From Sinotaia quadrata (taxonomy: Eukaryota; Mollusca; Gastropoda; Architaenioglossa; Viviparidae): a stretch of 64,000 bases of DNA. The stretch is from NCBI GenBank assembly GCA_028829895.1, contig CM054179.1, positions 32,085,117-32,149,116 of the forward strand. The letters are read 5' to 3'. The position numbers were made by a program, and so were the translations under genes. Within the stretch, counting starts at the first letter, position 1; every line of letters starts with the position of its first letter. Positions 1 through 11,075 of the stretch are shown one piece after another. The notes under the pieces were generated by a model. That model was given only the letters and a program-made list of their open reading frames with translations. It did not search any database and was not told the DNA's origin.

Positions 1-1200
1 AACTGATAGCAATAGACTTCAACACAACATTATACTTACTGTAGGTTTGTTGATCTAAGTAATGTGTAGTTTCAGGATAAGTGGTATTGCCAAATGATTT
101 GCTGTGCATGTAGCATTAAGAGAATTGGTCTGGAACAGGGTTCTAAATAGATAACAAGATTGTTTATATTGTATGGTTGTAGCCTAGTATTAAACACATT
201 ATTGCAAAGTGAGTGCTGAGTTATAACACTAAGAAGTTTTAATTTAGAACAGAGGTTTCTAGGTGAATAAAAGAATGGATTTTGAAAAGACTATTGAGAG
301 TCTGCAGAAGAAAGGTTCGCTACTAGAATTTAAAGATGAAGAACTCAATAGAGCCACATCTGGCTTGCGAGCCATAGGTTCCCTGTTCTAGGGTATAGTT
401 GGAAAATTATTCTATGGGAATAAACATGTTATCTTTCGATGAGCAGAAGGACCAAATAGACACTTTCCTAGCCACCTTTGAAAAGATCGCCAAGGCTAAT
501 AAAGTCCTGCACGAACTCTGGGCTGTTAATCTATCAGTCTGTTACAGGGTAACGCAAAAGATGAATACAACTGGCTAAGTGATTTAGAAGCTGGAGATTT
601 TGATAAAGTTAAAGCCATGTTGCTCAGACGTTACAAACTCACCACAGAGACATACAGATGTAAGTTTAGAGGAGCTGCAAAACAACCCCAAAACACATGC
701 ACAATACTTCAGATGAGTCGCAGATCTCTTCCAAAAATGGATGGATCTGGCTGAAGTACCCCAAACTTATAATGGGATTAAGGAGGAAATTATTAAGGAA
801 CTAGTAATTGGTACATACAAACCAGAACTTGTCATCTTCCTAGCTAAAATTAGAAATTAGATTCAATTGAACAAATTGCCGAGGCAGCAGACTATTTTGA
901 AGAAGCTAGATCGAGGCCCTCATACGGTAGCGTAAACAAACTGTGTGCATCAGAGTGAGCATGTACCAAGGAGCAATAAAGATAAGAGTGAGCAAAGGAG
1001 GGAAAGAGTGTTGACATAGTTGTTTAGTGCAAGAACACGCATTCCTGTCCAGGATAGAAGCATGGCCGAAAATAGGCCTATGTATCGTGTTACAACTGCG
1101 ACGAAATCGGTCATTATTCCCGCAATTGCCCTGGACAGAAGCAGGCTTAAGTTCAGGCCATGACCCGACCCAGTCAAATCTCACTACTTTTGAAGTCACG
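1..1200 (+). pseudogene. Truncated gag fragment of a Gmr1-like gypsy retrotransposon
   Basis: A degenerate gag reading frame. An ATG at 275 opens a stretch like the N-terminus of the intact element's gag. From about 424 the text NMLSFDEQKDQID aligns with NMVPFDENKDQID of the intact copy (6144-10454). A CCHC zinc knuckle (CYNCDEIGHYSRNC) is readable at 1088-1129. Stops and frame changes break it repeatedly, for example near 390, 715 and 860. The first 274 bases resemble the untranslated leader of the second element (around 20925-21028). Similarity stops near 1190, where protease should begin, so only leader and gag remain, and the left end lies outside the window. It is closer to the + strand element at 21029-25555 than to the - strand element. 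Confidence 0.8.
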
Positions 1201-1335
1201 TTAAAAACATAAACAGGTAGAGTTTGGTGTGCTCAGCACAATAAATACATTAACAGCTATAGTTTGGAATGCCCAGCACGTTAAAAGTGTAAACAGATAG
1301 AGATTGGTGTGCCCAGCGCGTTAAAAGCCAGATTA
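1201..1335. repeat. Short tandem repeat, about 41-bp unit, 3 copies
   Basis: Three imperfect units built around ttaaaa..aacaggtagag and ending in gcccagc. They follow directly on the truncated gag fragment and may mark its broken edge. Nothing is recognised from 1336 to about 2010. Confidence 0.6.
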
Positions 1336-2012
1336 GTCAAATTCTACCAGCACAGCGGGAAAGGAAAGAAGACTGTTTTATAACAGGTCACGGATCGCTG
1401 ACTTAGAGGAAATTGGATATAAGGTTAAATCAGGAAGCTTCTCAAACACGCAACAACAAAAGTGAGTAGAAATACAAAAATATATTTCTAAGTTATTCAA
1501 GCGGCACTACTGTTGCCTATAGAGCGAATTATCCGAACGCTTTGTTCACAGGTAGGTTTGTGTTAATGCGCGTTTACAATAGTTTTAGTACCGGTAAGTT
1601 GATTACATACACATATTAGCTTTTCCAAAGTATCATGAATGCACTCCCGAATATTGCTCAAACTAACTGAAAAATGCAAAATGCTATTGACACTCTTCAT
1701 GGTAATTAGTACAATATCCATTAATTAAGTGACATGATTTTCTGAATTGTGTACATAATATCTTCCTGAATAACTCTCCACGATGACGATAACAATGGAT
1801 TGTTATATATTAATTTCTCTTTTTGCAGATCAAGGCGCGTACAATGTTGGCCGTCAAACAGCATTCTTGGTATGCCACGTTGGTGGCAAGTGATTGAGAT
1901 AAACTCAATGACCATGACTGGAATCTAAGTCATGACGTTTTAGAGCAAGCTAGCATTTTTACGTCATAGCCACCGTGCTCACTTAATGTTAACTATTGCT
2001 TCTTGACTGATC

Positions 2013-2495
2013 TCATGATGATGGTAGTTAAATTTACTCGCCTTATCATGACGCTAGTTAAATCTACTCGACTCATCATGGAGCTAGTTAAATCTAGTCG
2101 ACTTTTTTATCATGACACTATTTAAATCTACTCGACTGACACGTAGCTAGTTAAATCTACTCGACTTATCGCGGAGCTAGTTAAATCTACTCGACTTATG
2201 GCGCTAGTTAAATCTACCCAACTTACTCACCTTATCACGGATATAGTTGAATCTACTCGCCTTATCGTGGAGCTAGTTAAATCTACTTGACTTATTGAGC
2301 TAGTCAAATCTACTCGCCTTATCATGACGCTATTTAAATCTACTCGACTTATGTCGGAGCTAGCTAAATCTACTTGACTCATGGAGCTAGTTAAATCTAC
2401 TCAACTTATTACGATGCTATTTAAATCTACTCGATTTACCATGGAACTAGTGAAATCTACTTGGTTTATCATGATGATAGTTAAATATACTAGAA
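2013..2495. repeat. Minisatellite, about 30-34 bp unit
   Basis: Around 14-15 diverged units containing gctagttaaatctactcgac, with the variable part atcatgg/atcacgg. No coding sense; 2500-2790 is unique AT-rich sequence. Confidence 0.85.
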
Positions 2496-2796
2496 TTATA
2501 ATTATGTTATTCAGTCTGCTTCATTACTTCTCATCATTATATTTAAGTCTAAATGATGAATAATGATCATGAAATCTAAATGACTGATACTCATTAAAAG
2601 TCTGCTATTACAAATGACATTATCGCGAAGGCAATAAAGTGTAATTGTCCTCAATACAAGGCTATTGAGGATTTAACTATAAACACCGACTAAAAATGAG
2701 GTTAATTAAACCTGATGATCGGATATGATATTTTAAAATCTTACTCTCTCAACACTAAACACAGAGTCAAATTCTCCAATTTTACCACCTATACAG

Positions 2797-3015
2797 CATC
2801 ACTGTGTGAGGTTAATAATAGTTATCATTTGGAAACGATTCTTAGGTTAAGTGAGGTTAATAACATTTATCATTTGAAAACGATTCTTATGGTGAACATT
2901 TATCGTTTGGGAACGATCCTTATTGTGAGGTCGTTTGGAGATGATCCTTATTGTGAGGTTAATGACAGTTATCATTTGGAGACGATCCTTATTGTGAGGT
3001 TATGCGTTCTGTAGG
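2797..3015. repeat. Minisatellite, about 41-bp unit, roughly 5 copies
   Basis: Units contain gttatcatttggaaacgat followed by tcttattgtgaggtta. Copies differ by small deletions. Confidence 0.8.
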
Positions 3016-3084
3016 GACATTGCTATCTGAGTAAGTGTATGGTTAAAAAGAGGTACTGCTAGGAAACTTTCATTGCGATTTGTT

Positions 3085-3560
3085 TCCATGATACTATCCT
3101 CACTTGACTCTCTGCTATGGCATTATCCTCACTCGACTCTCTTCTATGGCATTATCCCCATTCGACTCATTGCTAGGACACTATCCTCGCTCATCTCGCC
3201 GCCCAGGAGCTATACTCATCCCACTTACTGCGTACATGTATAATCACCCACTCACTGCCTACATACTGTACTCACACCACTCATTGCCTACATATTATAC
3301 TCACATCACTCACTTCCTGTATACTATACACCTCACTCACTGTCGATATAGTATAATCATATACCCCAATCACTGTATACCTACTATACGTATCCCGATC
3401 GCTGTCTGTATATTATACACCCTCACTCCTGCATACATAGTATACACTCTCACTCACTGTCTGTATATTATACACCCTCACTCACTGCCTACGTATTATA
3501 CACCCTCACTCACTGCCTACATATTATACTCACCCCAATCACTGCGAATTTGGAGCATAT
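3085..3560. repeat. Two adjoining minisatellites, about 29-30 bp units
   Basis: 3085-3190 repeats ctatcctcactcgactctct. 3200-3545 repeats ctcactgcctacatattata with caccctcact joins. A 162-codon open frame across it is only a product of the repetition. Confidence 0.85.
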
Positions 3561-3595
3561 TGGCAATACTACAGATCCATTATGAACCCTAACAC

Positions 3596-3700
3596 TGATG
3601 GTTCACTTGTTTCTTCTAAGGAACTCAAACAATAATGGTTCACTTGTGTCTTCTAAGGAACTCAAACAATAATGGTTCACTTGTGTCTTTTAATGATAAC
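3596..3700. repeat. Minisatellite, about 38-bp unit, 3 copies
   Basis: Units read atggttcacttgtgtcttct followed by aaggaactcaaacaata. The third copy is diverged. Confidence 0.8.
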
Positions 3701-3829
3701 AAACAATGACAAATTATTTCTGTCTTGTAATGATCTAATGATCACAAATAACGATATTTAATTTCTAATGAATAAATCGAAATGTGATTTTACTGAAAAC
3801 TCTATCAAACTAACGCTTGCATTACTTTT

Positions 3830-4300
3830 GTCCTTGGTGCTATTGATTGTTCACGTTTTGTTGCAGTTAATAATTGGTGCTATTGATTGTACACGTTTTG
3901 TTGCTGTTAATGTTTGGTATTGTCGCTTGCTGTATTAATTTGTGTAACTACTTGTACGAAATTTGTTAATGTATGTATTACGTTTTCTTGTTACTCTTGT
4001 ACTACTTTTTCCTATTGTTAATGTATTACGTTTTCTTGTCACTCTTGTACTAACTTCTGCTATTGATAAACTTATGATTTCTTTATCAGTAATATTATTT
4101 GGTGCAGTACAAATTCTGTTTTTCTTAATGCATGTATTATATTTTTGTTCTTAATATGTATATTATATTTGTGTTACTGCATGTATTATATTTTCTTGTT
4201 CCTCTTGCGTTATTTTTGTTTGTATTGATTTATATGTTATGTTTATTTTGCTGTTAACACTTGCACTGTTGACAGTTGTTGTTAAAGTATGTATTATTTA
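3830..4300. repeat. Degenerate AT-rich tandem repeats
   Basis: 3830-3930 has two copies of ttggtgctattgattgt..cacgttttgttgc. 3965-4300 has several loose units around atgtattacgttttcttgtt. Boundaries are approximate. Confidence 0.6.
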
Positions 4301-4311
4301 TTTGATGTCTT

Positions 4312-4374
4312 TTTGCACATAACATTCTAATAACGTAATAACTTTGCTAATTCACTTCAACATTCTAATAACAC
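4312..4374. repeat. Left part of a minisatellite split by the LTR element
   Basis: Units of aacattctaataacgtaata plus actttgctaattcacttc end at the element boundary. The same unit resumes at 12622, so the retrotransposon landed inside this array. Bases 4370-4374 (aacac) are the left target-site duplication. Confidence 0.85.
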
Positions 4375-5920
4375 TGTTACGTTTCCAGTATTTATTTAAA
4401 GACCCTGCTTAGAATAATTAAAAGACTTTAAATATAATTAATTCTTCCTCTCATATTCTACGCAGACTGGTTGCTCAATTTATTATCTGACTAATTAAAA
4501 GTGCGTCTTGTAGTTCAGACGACAAATTTACAGACTAATAAACTGCGAACTTTTAGCTAGATTTGAAAACAGTTAAATCCCTCTAAATTAATATGCACTC
4601 GTCATCAATCTTTCTGCTCATCCGCCCCCATTCAAATCTAAGAATTAATCTAATTGGTCTATTGTGCATAGAAATCAACTACTAAGAGGTATTAACAAAG
4701 GAAATAAGATTTAATAAAGTTTAACAAATTAACAATAAATCGAATGCAACGCGAATAGTCTTCACTCTGTCTTTACGCGCCTATGCCTGATTTTTGTCAA
4801 TCTAAATTGCCAGAAAAGTGTTCCTTTGAGATCTGTACACTTGATCTTGCACTTAGCTCTATTCTTGTATCCTTGGTCTCAACACTCAGTCATGCTGATT
4901 CGTTCCCTCAGTCCCCCTTTAACGACACACGTGGTGCATAAGGAATGATGTCCCTTTGTTAGTGGCTAGGAACTGGAATTTTTGCAGCATGGCCCTCAGA
5001 GTGGATTTCGACACGCTTACACCAATAAGCTAATGCAGGTGAGGCATGGTGAACATGAACCATGAGCCGACCTGTGGATGCAACGTGTTTGGATATAATT
5101 CTCAACCTAACAGGTCCTACCTAGGCATGGCTCAATTAAATGCGCTGAACAAAGAGTTTCGACTTCGCGTCGCTTACAATTAGATTTTAGAAAAAATATA
5201 ATCGTCTCACATGTGTTCCATTTAACAGTCATGACGTATGAAGCAATAAAATAGATACAACGTTAAATTAATGTTCATACAAGAGGTAATTCAAACCGAC
5301 AGAGCGCTTCACAATTTACAATTAAAATTACACGCAATAATTGAATTACATGAAGAATTCATATCGAGCGCAGCATTCTGGCTCTTAGTGAATTAAAACA
5401 ATATAAATTAAAGTACAGAAATGGAAAAATGGTTACAATAAATTTATATTCCGTAACATATAGGTTTTCAGCTATTTCTCTGAACCATGCTCAAGTGTAT
5501 ATGGAAATCATATAATACATAGCACAAATACATACTTAAACAATACATAGGCAAATACTATTAAATAAAATGATACCTTTGAGAGAAGTCGAAGGGTACC
5601 TTGATTCTCTATGGCGCCGGCTGCCTCTCACGACCCGAGTAAGCTGATGGAATTAGCTAAAATGTGCTCGAAGTGAGGGAGCGGAAGCGTGTGGGTACAT
5701 ATATAGAAAGGTATATTGCGTATCACGTGACTGTTCGCAAAGCATGTGGTTGGTTCGAGAACTGGACAATGGTCCTAAAGTTACATAACATCTTGACCTG
5801 TTCTAGAAGCACCTAGAAAAAGGAAGCTTTGAACAAAGGGCCAAGGGTTTCAAATATTCGAATTCGAAGTAAACAAGGCAAGTGGGTCACGAAGTCGGAC
5901 AATTTTATCAGACTGTGACA
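4375..5920 (-). repeat. 3' LTR of the intact element
   Basis: 1546 bp, TGTCAC...GTAACA when read on the - strand, directly abutting the polypurine tract. It looks identical to 11076-12621. Confidence 0.95.
5698..5729 (-). promoter_or_regulatory. Candidate LTR core promoter (E-box then TATA-like)
   Basis: Reading the - strand from the LTR start, a palindromic CACGTG (5724-5729) is followed about 18 nt later by a TATA-like ctatatatg (about 5698-5706). The working copy would be the identical one in the 5' LTR at 12399-12430. The CACGTGACTG block is conserved in the related solo LTR (45004-45009). If the TATA-like site is used, U3 is about 250 bp and the transcribed part of the LTR about 1.3 kb. 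The promoter role is inferred from motifs and order only. Confidence 0.35.
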
Positions 5921-5933
5921 CCCCCTTGCTTTT
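5921..5933 (-). other. Polypurine tract of the intact element
   Basis: On the - strand this reads AAAAGCAAGGGGG, immediately before the 3' LTR. This is the position and composition expected for the plus-strand DNA primer of an LTR element. Confidence 0.9.
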
Positions 5934-6143
5934 GAGGCGTTTATCTTGCCAAAGATAAAATGCCTCCTACAAATTATGTATGATAAAATGTAGAAGTCCA
6001 CAATGAAGAAAAATTTACACAAAAAAAATTTCAACATTCCTAGAAATAAAGTGTGCAACTATATTTCTATTTTACAGGAAGGAATCCGTAGGGTTCAGTT
6101 AATTGGTTAAACGACATTCTATCAGTACCGGCACTTGATGGCA

Positions 6144-9100
6144 TCAAGCACGACTCATGTAATCTGCGCCAACATTCAAAGACCCTTTGATGTAATGAAT
6201 ATTTGCGTCATACTGTGTCAGAAACAAAGACCAACGCATTAAACGGCTGTTCGTAAATTGCGCCTGTCCGAGAAAGGCCAACGGCTGGTGATCGCACTCA
6301 ATGACAAAGGTTTTTCCGTACAAATAGTTTTCAAACTTTTTTATGGCCCAAACTATTGCAAGACATTCCTTTTCACTGGTGGAATATTTCTGTTCAGTAG
6401 TTGTGAGTTTACGGCTTGCATATGCAACTGGGTGTTTGGTGTCATTGTGTTCTTGTAATAACACTGCTCCTAATCCTGTGTTGCTAGCATCAGTCCTTAA
6501 CAAGAATGGTTTTGTCAGATCTGGCAGTTTAACAACTAAATCTGAAGTCAGTCTAGATTTCAGTGTGTCAAAAGCGTTTTGGCATGCATCAGTCCACACT
6601 ACTTTTGTAGGCATATTCTTACGTGTCAAGTCAGTCAGAGGACATGCAATGGCACTAAAATCTGGTACGAATTTTCTGTAGTAATTAGCAAGACCAAGAA
6701 AACTTCTAACTTGTGTTTTTGTTAGCGGTTGTGAAGTGTCCTTAAGTTGTGCTATCTTAGCTTCACTTGGCGACATAGTTCCATGACTCAACTTGTGTCC
6801 CAAGAAGTCTAAGGAGAATTGTGCTATTTCACACTTCGTAGGGCGGGCAGTGAGGTTGGCTTGCTTTAATCTGGCTAGCACATCTCGTAAGAGTGTTAAG
6901 TGCTCCTCCCATGTCTGGGTGCCTAGAATTAAATCATCCATGAAGTTCTCAACTCCGCGTCCGTACAGTGGTTCTAACAATGACCGCATCATTTTAGAAA
7001 AAATGCTTGGAGCGTTTGAAACTCCGAAAGGCATAACTTTCCATGTGTAGTTTCCTACTGGTGTAGTGAAAGCTAGTATGTGTCGATCAGTGTCCTTGAC
7101 CTTGATTTGCCAAAAACCGCGTGACAAATCTATTTTGGTATAGTAATGAGCGTTAGCTAGCTTAGTGAAGATGAGATCCGGATCAGGAAGAGGTTCGGCA
7201 CAAAACTCTGTCACTTGATTGAGTTTGCGGTAGTCTACGCAAAAACGGAACGAGTTATCACGTTTTTTAATCAACACGATGGGTGATCCGTAGGCACTGT
7301 CAGTCTTCTCTATGACCCCTAGATCTAGCATAGTCTTAATCTCACGTCTAACGTCATCTATCTTAGCGTGTGGCAACGGATACGGCTTCAAACGTATCGG
7401 TTTGTTGTCAGTCAGCTTCAGTGAAAATTCTATTAAGTCTGTCAACCCTGGTTTGTCTGTCAGAGTAGATGAGAACTCATTAAGCAATTCATTCACTTCT
7501 TTTTTCTGTCTTTCTGTCAAGGCTTCATTTACCCTAACGTCTTTGACAGTTTCGTCCGTCTGTAGAGGACAGTTTGGTAAAGTACCAGTGACGCAATCAG
7601 TATCCCCCTCGTCTTCTGTAACTATCGTCGCTACGACAAAATCAGCTTGAGTGGTTTGATCCTCACGGCTTATGTACTTTTTGAGTAGGTTAACATGAAA
7701 GATTTTCTCTCTCTTTCCTGTCTGCACCTTATAGTTCAGTCCCCCTAGCTTGGCGGTAACTACAAAGGGCCCCTTCCATTTCATCTGAAGTTTGTTATGT
7801 GCTTCAGGAAGCAACAGTAACACTTTGTCATTAACTTCAAATTCTCTAGGTTTGGTGTGCTTATTGTAATATTCTGCCTGTCTAGACTGAGCTATCGTCA
7901 AGTTTTCCCGTGCTATCTTGCCTATAGTTTCAAGACGGTTTCTTAAGTCAGTGACGTATGTATAAGTTGTCTTAACTTCGTCATCTGTCTTTTCATCGGT
8001 CCAAAGTGCCTTCAAAATCATCATCGGTCCGCGTACAGTACGTCCGTAAAGTAGCTCAAATGGTGAAAACCCGGTGGAAGATTGTGGCACCTCCCTATAT
8101 GCAAATAGTAGGGCAGGGATGTATCTGTCCCAGTCTTTCGGTTTATCTGTGGCGAGCTTTTTAAGTGCTGTTTTTAATGTCCCATTGTATTTTTCAATCA
8201 GACCATTTGCCTGGGGGTGGTATGGTGTGCAAGTAAGATGTTTGATGGAAAGTAAACGATTTACTTCCTTCATTACGTTGCCTATGAATTGACTCCCCTG
8301 ATCTGTCAAAATTTCAGTAGGAATTCCAACACGACTCCATAGACCGAAAAGGGCTTCGGCGACAGTTTCAGTATCAATATTTTTCAATGGTACTGCGTCG
8401 GCGAATCTTGTTGCGTAATCAATAGTGGTCAGCACGTATCGATTACCTCTCGTTGATGTGGGTATTATAGGCCCAATCAAATCCAATGCTACGCGCTTGT
8501 AGGGTTCACTGATCAGTTCAGGCTCTCCTAACGGTGCGGGTCTGATTGAATTTTTAGACTGTGTTCTCTGGCATGTGTCGCAACTTAACACGAATCTACG
8601 GATATCGGCAGTGATGTCCGGCCAATAAAACTCACTTGTAATACGACTAGTTGTTTTTTGTACACCCATGTGTGCACCAAAAAGACTCTCATGACCTAAT
8701 CGTAATACGTCATTTCGTTTGGTTTGTGGAACGACTAATTGTTTCCGAAATTCGTCTCCCACTTTCGAATAGCGGTACAATAAACCCTTTTTCAGAATAA
8801 TGCACGCTTTCTTATTCGAATCGTCAGTGTTGACGTCACTAACAAGTACAGCTTGTCTGCGTAACTTGTCTAGTGTTTCGTCCTCAGCTTGTAATATTTT
8901 AATCTCGCTAACTGTTGCTTTATCTACGGCTGGTGCGGCAGACATCGGTGCAGTTACAGATTTGTCTTTACTACTCGCTGCTCTGGTTACAGCGTTAACC
9001 AGTGGTGGTTCAGTTGAAGTTTGTTTTTTGCACGGCAAAACATACTTGCAACCAAGGATCACGTCATGCGGTGAGTTTTCCATAACTGCCGCTTTGACTG

Positions 9101-10454
9101 TTCCTTCTACAAAGTCTGAAACAATCGAGACTTCAGCTACTGGTAAAATGTCTTGTTCGCCGTTTGCAAAGGTGACAGAGATTGTCTCCCCTGTGTAGTC
9201 GGTACGGTTAACTAATGATGCATTTACAATAGCGTCTAGCTCACACCCTGTATCAAGCAAAGCGATTGTATCGTGACCGTTTGCCTGTACTGGTGTTCGA
9301 TTCGACTTTTCTGTTTTAGGTGTATGACTTTCTACTGCGTAAACTTTAGCTGTTTTCTTTTCAGGACATGTTCGTGAAAAATGGCCACTATCACCACAAG
9401 TGTAACATGCAAGATTCTTTTTATCTTTCTGTTTGTCGGACTTGTTTTTAGTGTCGGGTTTAGATGTTTTATCATCACGCTCACTATGTGCCTTCCCGTC
9501 ATTTTTCTTATCCTTTCGAGTCTGCGGTTCGTTCGGTCGAGACTTGTTGTTCGCGTGTGCGTTCGAGAATTGAGAATGTGCGTCATCAAAGCGATCGGCG
9601 GCGTTGCCTATCTCCTCTAGCGTAGATTTTTCCCTTATTGCTAAGTGAATCAGTAGATCTGATTTGTATGACCCGAGAATATGGTCTTTTACCATTTCAT
9701 CCCTAAGACCTGCGTACGTCTGTGGAGTTTCGGCTAGATCTATCCATCTTTGGAACAAGTCAGCTACGCGTCGTATGTACTGTGCGTGCGTCTCTGAACT
9801 GGCTTTCGTGGCCTGTTTAAACTTACGTCGGTATGTGTCGGCTGTGAGTTTGTAACGTTTCAATAATGCGGCCTTGACTGTGTCGTAATTATCTGACTCA
9901 GAATCGCTAAGCTTATTGAACTCGTTTTTCGCACTGCCCTGCAATAACCCCGATAAATTTATCGCCCAATGTTCCGCTGGAATGTTTGTTGCTCTGGCTA
10001 ACTTTTCAAACGTTTTTAAATACGCGTCTATTTGATCTTTGTTCTCATCAAATGGGACCATATTTATCTTTGGAATGATGTTTTCAATTCTACTGTGATT
10101 ATTTCCATCGCTAGAACGCGAATCACCACTGCTTCTGCGGTCACGGTTTGGATTAGTAACTTCTAGTTTCTTTACTTCCCATTCTAACCGTTTTATTTCC
10201 GCGTCTGCGGCGATGCGTTTGGCTTCTGTGTCCGCTGCGATACGTTTTGTTTCGATGTCGGCTAGTCTTTCAGCCTCTAATTTTTTTGCTTCGCGGGCAG
10301 CTAACCGTTCTTCCCTTTCTATCTCTTGTCTCTCTTTTTCCGCTTTTTCCGCTTTCTCTAGCTCAGTTTTAATGTAGCTAGTCAGTTCGTCACCCTGGTA
10401 TCCTATCATGATACCGGTTTCTTTCAGGTCTTCGATAACCTGTTTGCGATCCAT
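6144..10454 (-). CDS. gag-pol: Gag-Pol polyprotein, Gmr1-like order (gag-PR-INT-RT-RNase H)
   Basis: 1436 codons without stop or frameshift, starting MDRKQVIEDL. Residues 30-98 are a charged, probably coiled-coil helix with repeats of KRIAAD. A gag capsid-like region spans about 130-300. A CCHC knuckle is at C350, C353, H358, C363. The aspartic protease has the DTG triad at 401-403. The integrase zinc finger is H588, H595, C625, C628; the integrase core is D658, D718, E754 (DX59DX35E). A GPY/F-like module (WKGPF) lies near 893-925. Reverse transcriptase covers about 1003-1180, with D1109 and FMDD at 1171-1174. RNase H residues D1322, E1363, D1388 and D1431 are present. All catalytic positions are intact. 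The usual gypsy order is PR-RT-RH-INT; here the whole integrase, GPY/F included, sits before RT. Gag and pol are fused in one frame, so no frameshift is needed. The start is the first ATG of the frame. Confidence 0.95.
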   Translation of the reverse strand: MDRKQVIEDLKETGIMIGYQGDELTSYIKTELEKAEKAEKERQEIEREERLAAREAKKLEAERLADIETKRIAADTEAKRIAADAEIKRLEWEVKKLEVTNPNRDRRSSGDSRSSDGNNHSRIENIIPKINMVPFDENKDQIDAYLKTFEKLARATNIPAEHWAINLSGLLQGSAKNEFNKLSDSESDNYDTVKAALLKRYKLTADTYRRKFKQATKASSETHAQYIRRVADLFQRWIDLAETPQTYAGLRDEMVKDHILGSYKSDLLIHLAIREKSTLEEIGNAADRFDDAHSQFSNAHANNKSRPNEPQTRKDKKNDGKAHSERDDKTSKPDTKNKSDKQKDKKNLACYTCGDSGHFSRTCPEKKTAKVYAVESHTPKTEKSNRTPVQANGHDTIALLDTGCELDAIVNASLVNRTDYTGETISVTFANGEQDILPVAEVSIVSDFVEGTVKAAVMENSPHDVILGCKYVLPCKKQTSTEPPLVNAVTRAASSKDKSVTAPMSAAPAVDKATVSEIKILQAEDETLDKLRRQAVLVSDVNTDDSNKKACIILKKGLLYRYSKVGDEFRKQLVVPQTKRNDVLRLGHESLFGAHMGVQKTTSRITSEFYWPDITADIRRFVLSCDTCQRTQSKNSIRPAPLGEPELISEPYKRVALDLIGPIIPTSTRGNRYVLTTIDYATRFADAVPLKNIDTETVAEALFGLWSRVGIPTEILTDQGSQFIGNVMKEVNRLLSIKHLTCTPYHPQANGLIEKYNGTLKTALKKLATDKPKDWDRYIPALLFAYREVPQSSTGFSPFELLYGRTVRGPMMILKALWTDEKTDDEVKTTYTYVTDLRNRLETIGKIARENLTIAQSRQAEYYNKHTKPREFEVNDKVLLLLPEAHNKLQMKWKGPFVVTAKLGGLNYKVQTGKREKIFHVNLLKKYISREDQTTQADFVVATIVTEDEGDTDCVTGTLPNCPLQTDETVKDVRVNEALTERQKKEVNELLNEFSSTLTDKPGLTDLIEFSLKLTDNKPIRLKPYPLPHAKIDDVRREIKTMLDLGVIEKTDSAYGSPIVLIKKRDNSFRFCVDYRKLNQVTEFCAEPLPDPDLIFTKLANAHYYTKIDLSRGFWQIKVKDTDRHILAFTTPVGNYTWKVMPFGVSNAPSIFSKMMRSLLEPLYGRGVENFMDDLILGTQTWEEHLTLLRDVLARLKQANLTARPTKCEIAQFSLDFLGHKLSHGTMSPSEAKIAQLKDTSQPLTKTQVRSFLGLANYYRKFVPDFSAIACPLTDLTRKNMPTKVVWTDACQNAFDTLKSRLTSDLVVKLPDLTKPFLLRTDASNTGLGAVLLQEHNDTKHPVAYASRKLTTTEQKYSTSEKECLAIVWAIKKFENYLYGKTFVIECDHQPLAFLGQAQFTNSRLMRWSLFLTQYDANIHYIKGSLNVGADYMSRA

Positions 10455-11054
10455 TTTACTGTCTTAGCGCGCTGGCTACAATAAAAATGTATCTCGTGAA
10501 TTGTGTGTTTTTTAACCGTCGGCGATAACTCCGCTTATCCCGAAAATAACTTTTAGGCTACAACCTTACAAAAATTATTTAATTTACTCAGAACACCTTC
10601 CGAAATAAATTACGCGTTAACTCTTTACACGTTTCACCTGCTTGTCACAGTGTCCGCTGTTCCAAGACTTTCGTAATGTCACGGCTCCTACCATACAACA
10701 TTACACATTATATCTAGCACCCTAAATATAATAGTCCGAAGTCTGTTACTACCGATAACTCTCCTAGCTGGCGGTATAACCTTCGACTCCTCACAATGAA
10801 GTACTCAGTAACACAATACTAAATAAATCATTCAATAGCTAACATGACATATTTAACTACGCTTAAATATATCAACATTAACTAACATGCACGCTACTCT
10901 GCAAAAGAATACATGCACATGTCACAACAAAAGCAAAGAAAATCAGTGATACAAAAATCAAAAGAACAATTGGCAATTCTGTTCGTTCGTTCGTTTCTAG
11001 GTTATGATGCGCCCTATGTATAAAAATGTTACAATTTACAATTTAATACATATC
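10455..11054 (-). other. Untranslated leader of the intact element
   Basis: About 600 bp between the primer site and the gag-pol ATG, with no long reading frame. A packaging signal would be expected here by analogy, but none can be identified by eye. Confidence 0.6.
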
Positions 11055-11073
11055 AATCCCGGACGAGCCCCCA
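11055..11073 (-). other. Primer binding site, tRNA-Pro
   Basis: The + strand reads aatcccggacgagccccca, which is the 3' end of animal tRNA-Pro including the C discriminator base and CCA. On the - strand the site therefore pairs with that tRNA. It lies 2 nt inside the 5' LTR. The 19-nt match is from my knowledge of tRNA-Pro, not a database search. Confidence 0.85.
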
Positions 11074-11075
11074 CT

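Noticed and set aside
6258..9855. Short + strand frames inside the retroelement
   Set aside because: Shadows of the intact - strand gag-pol frame.
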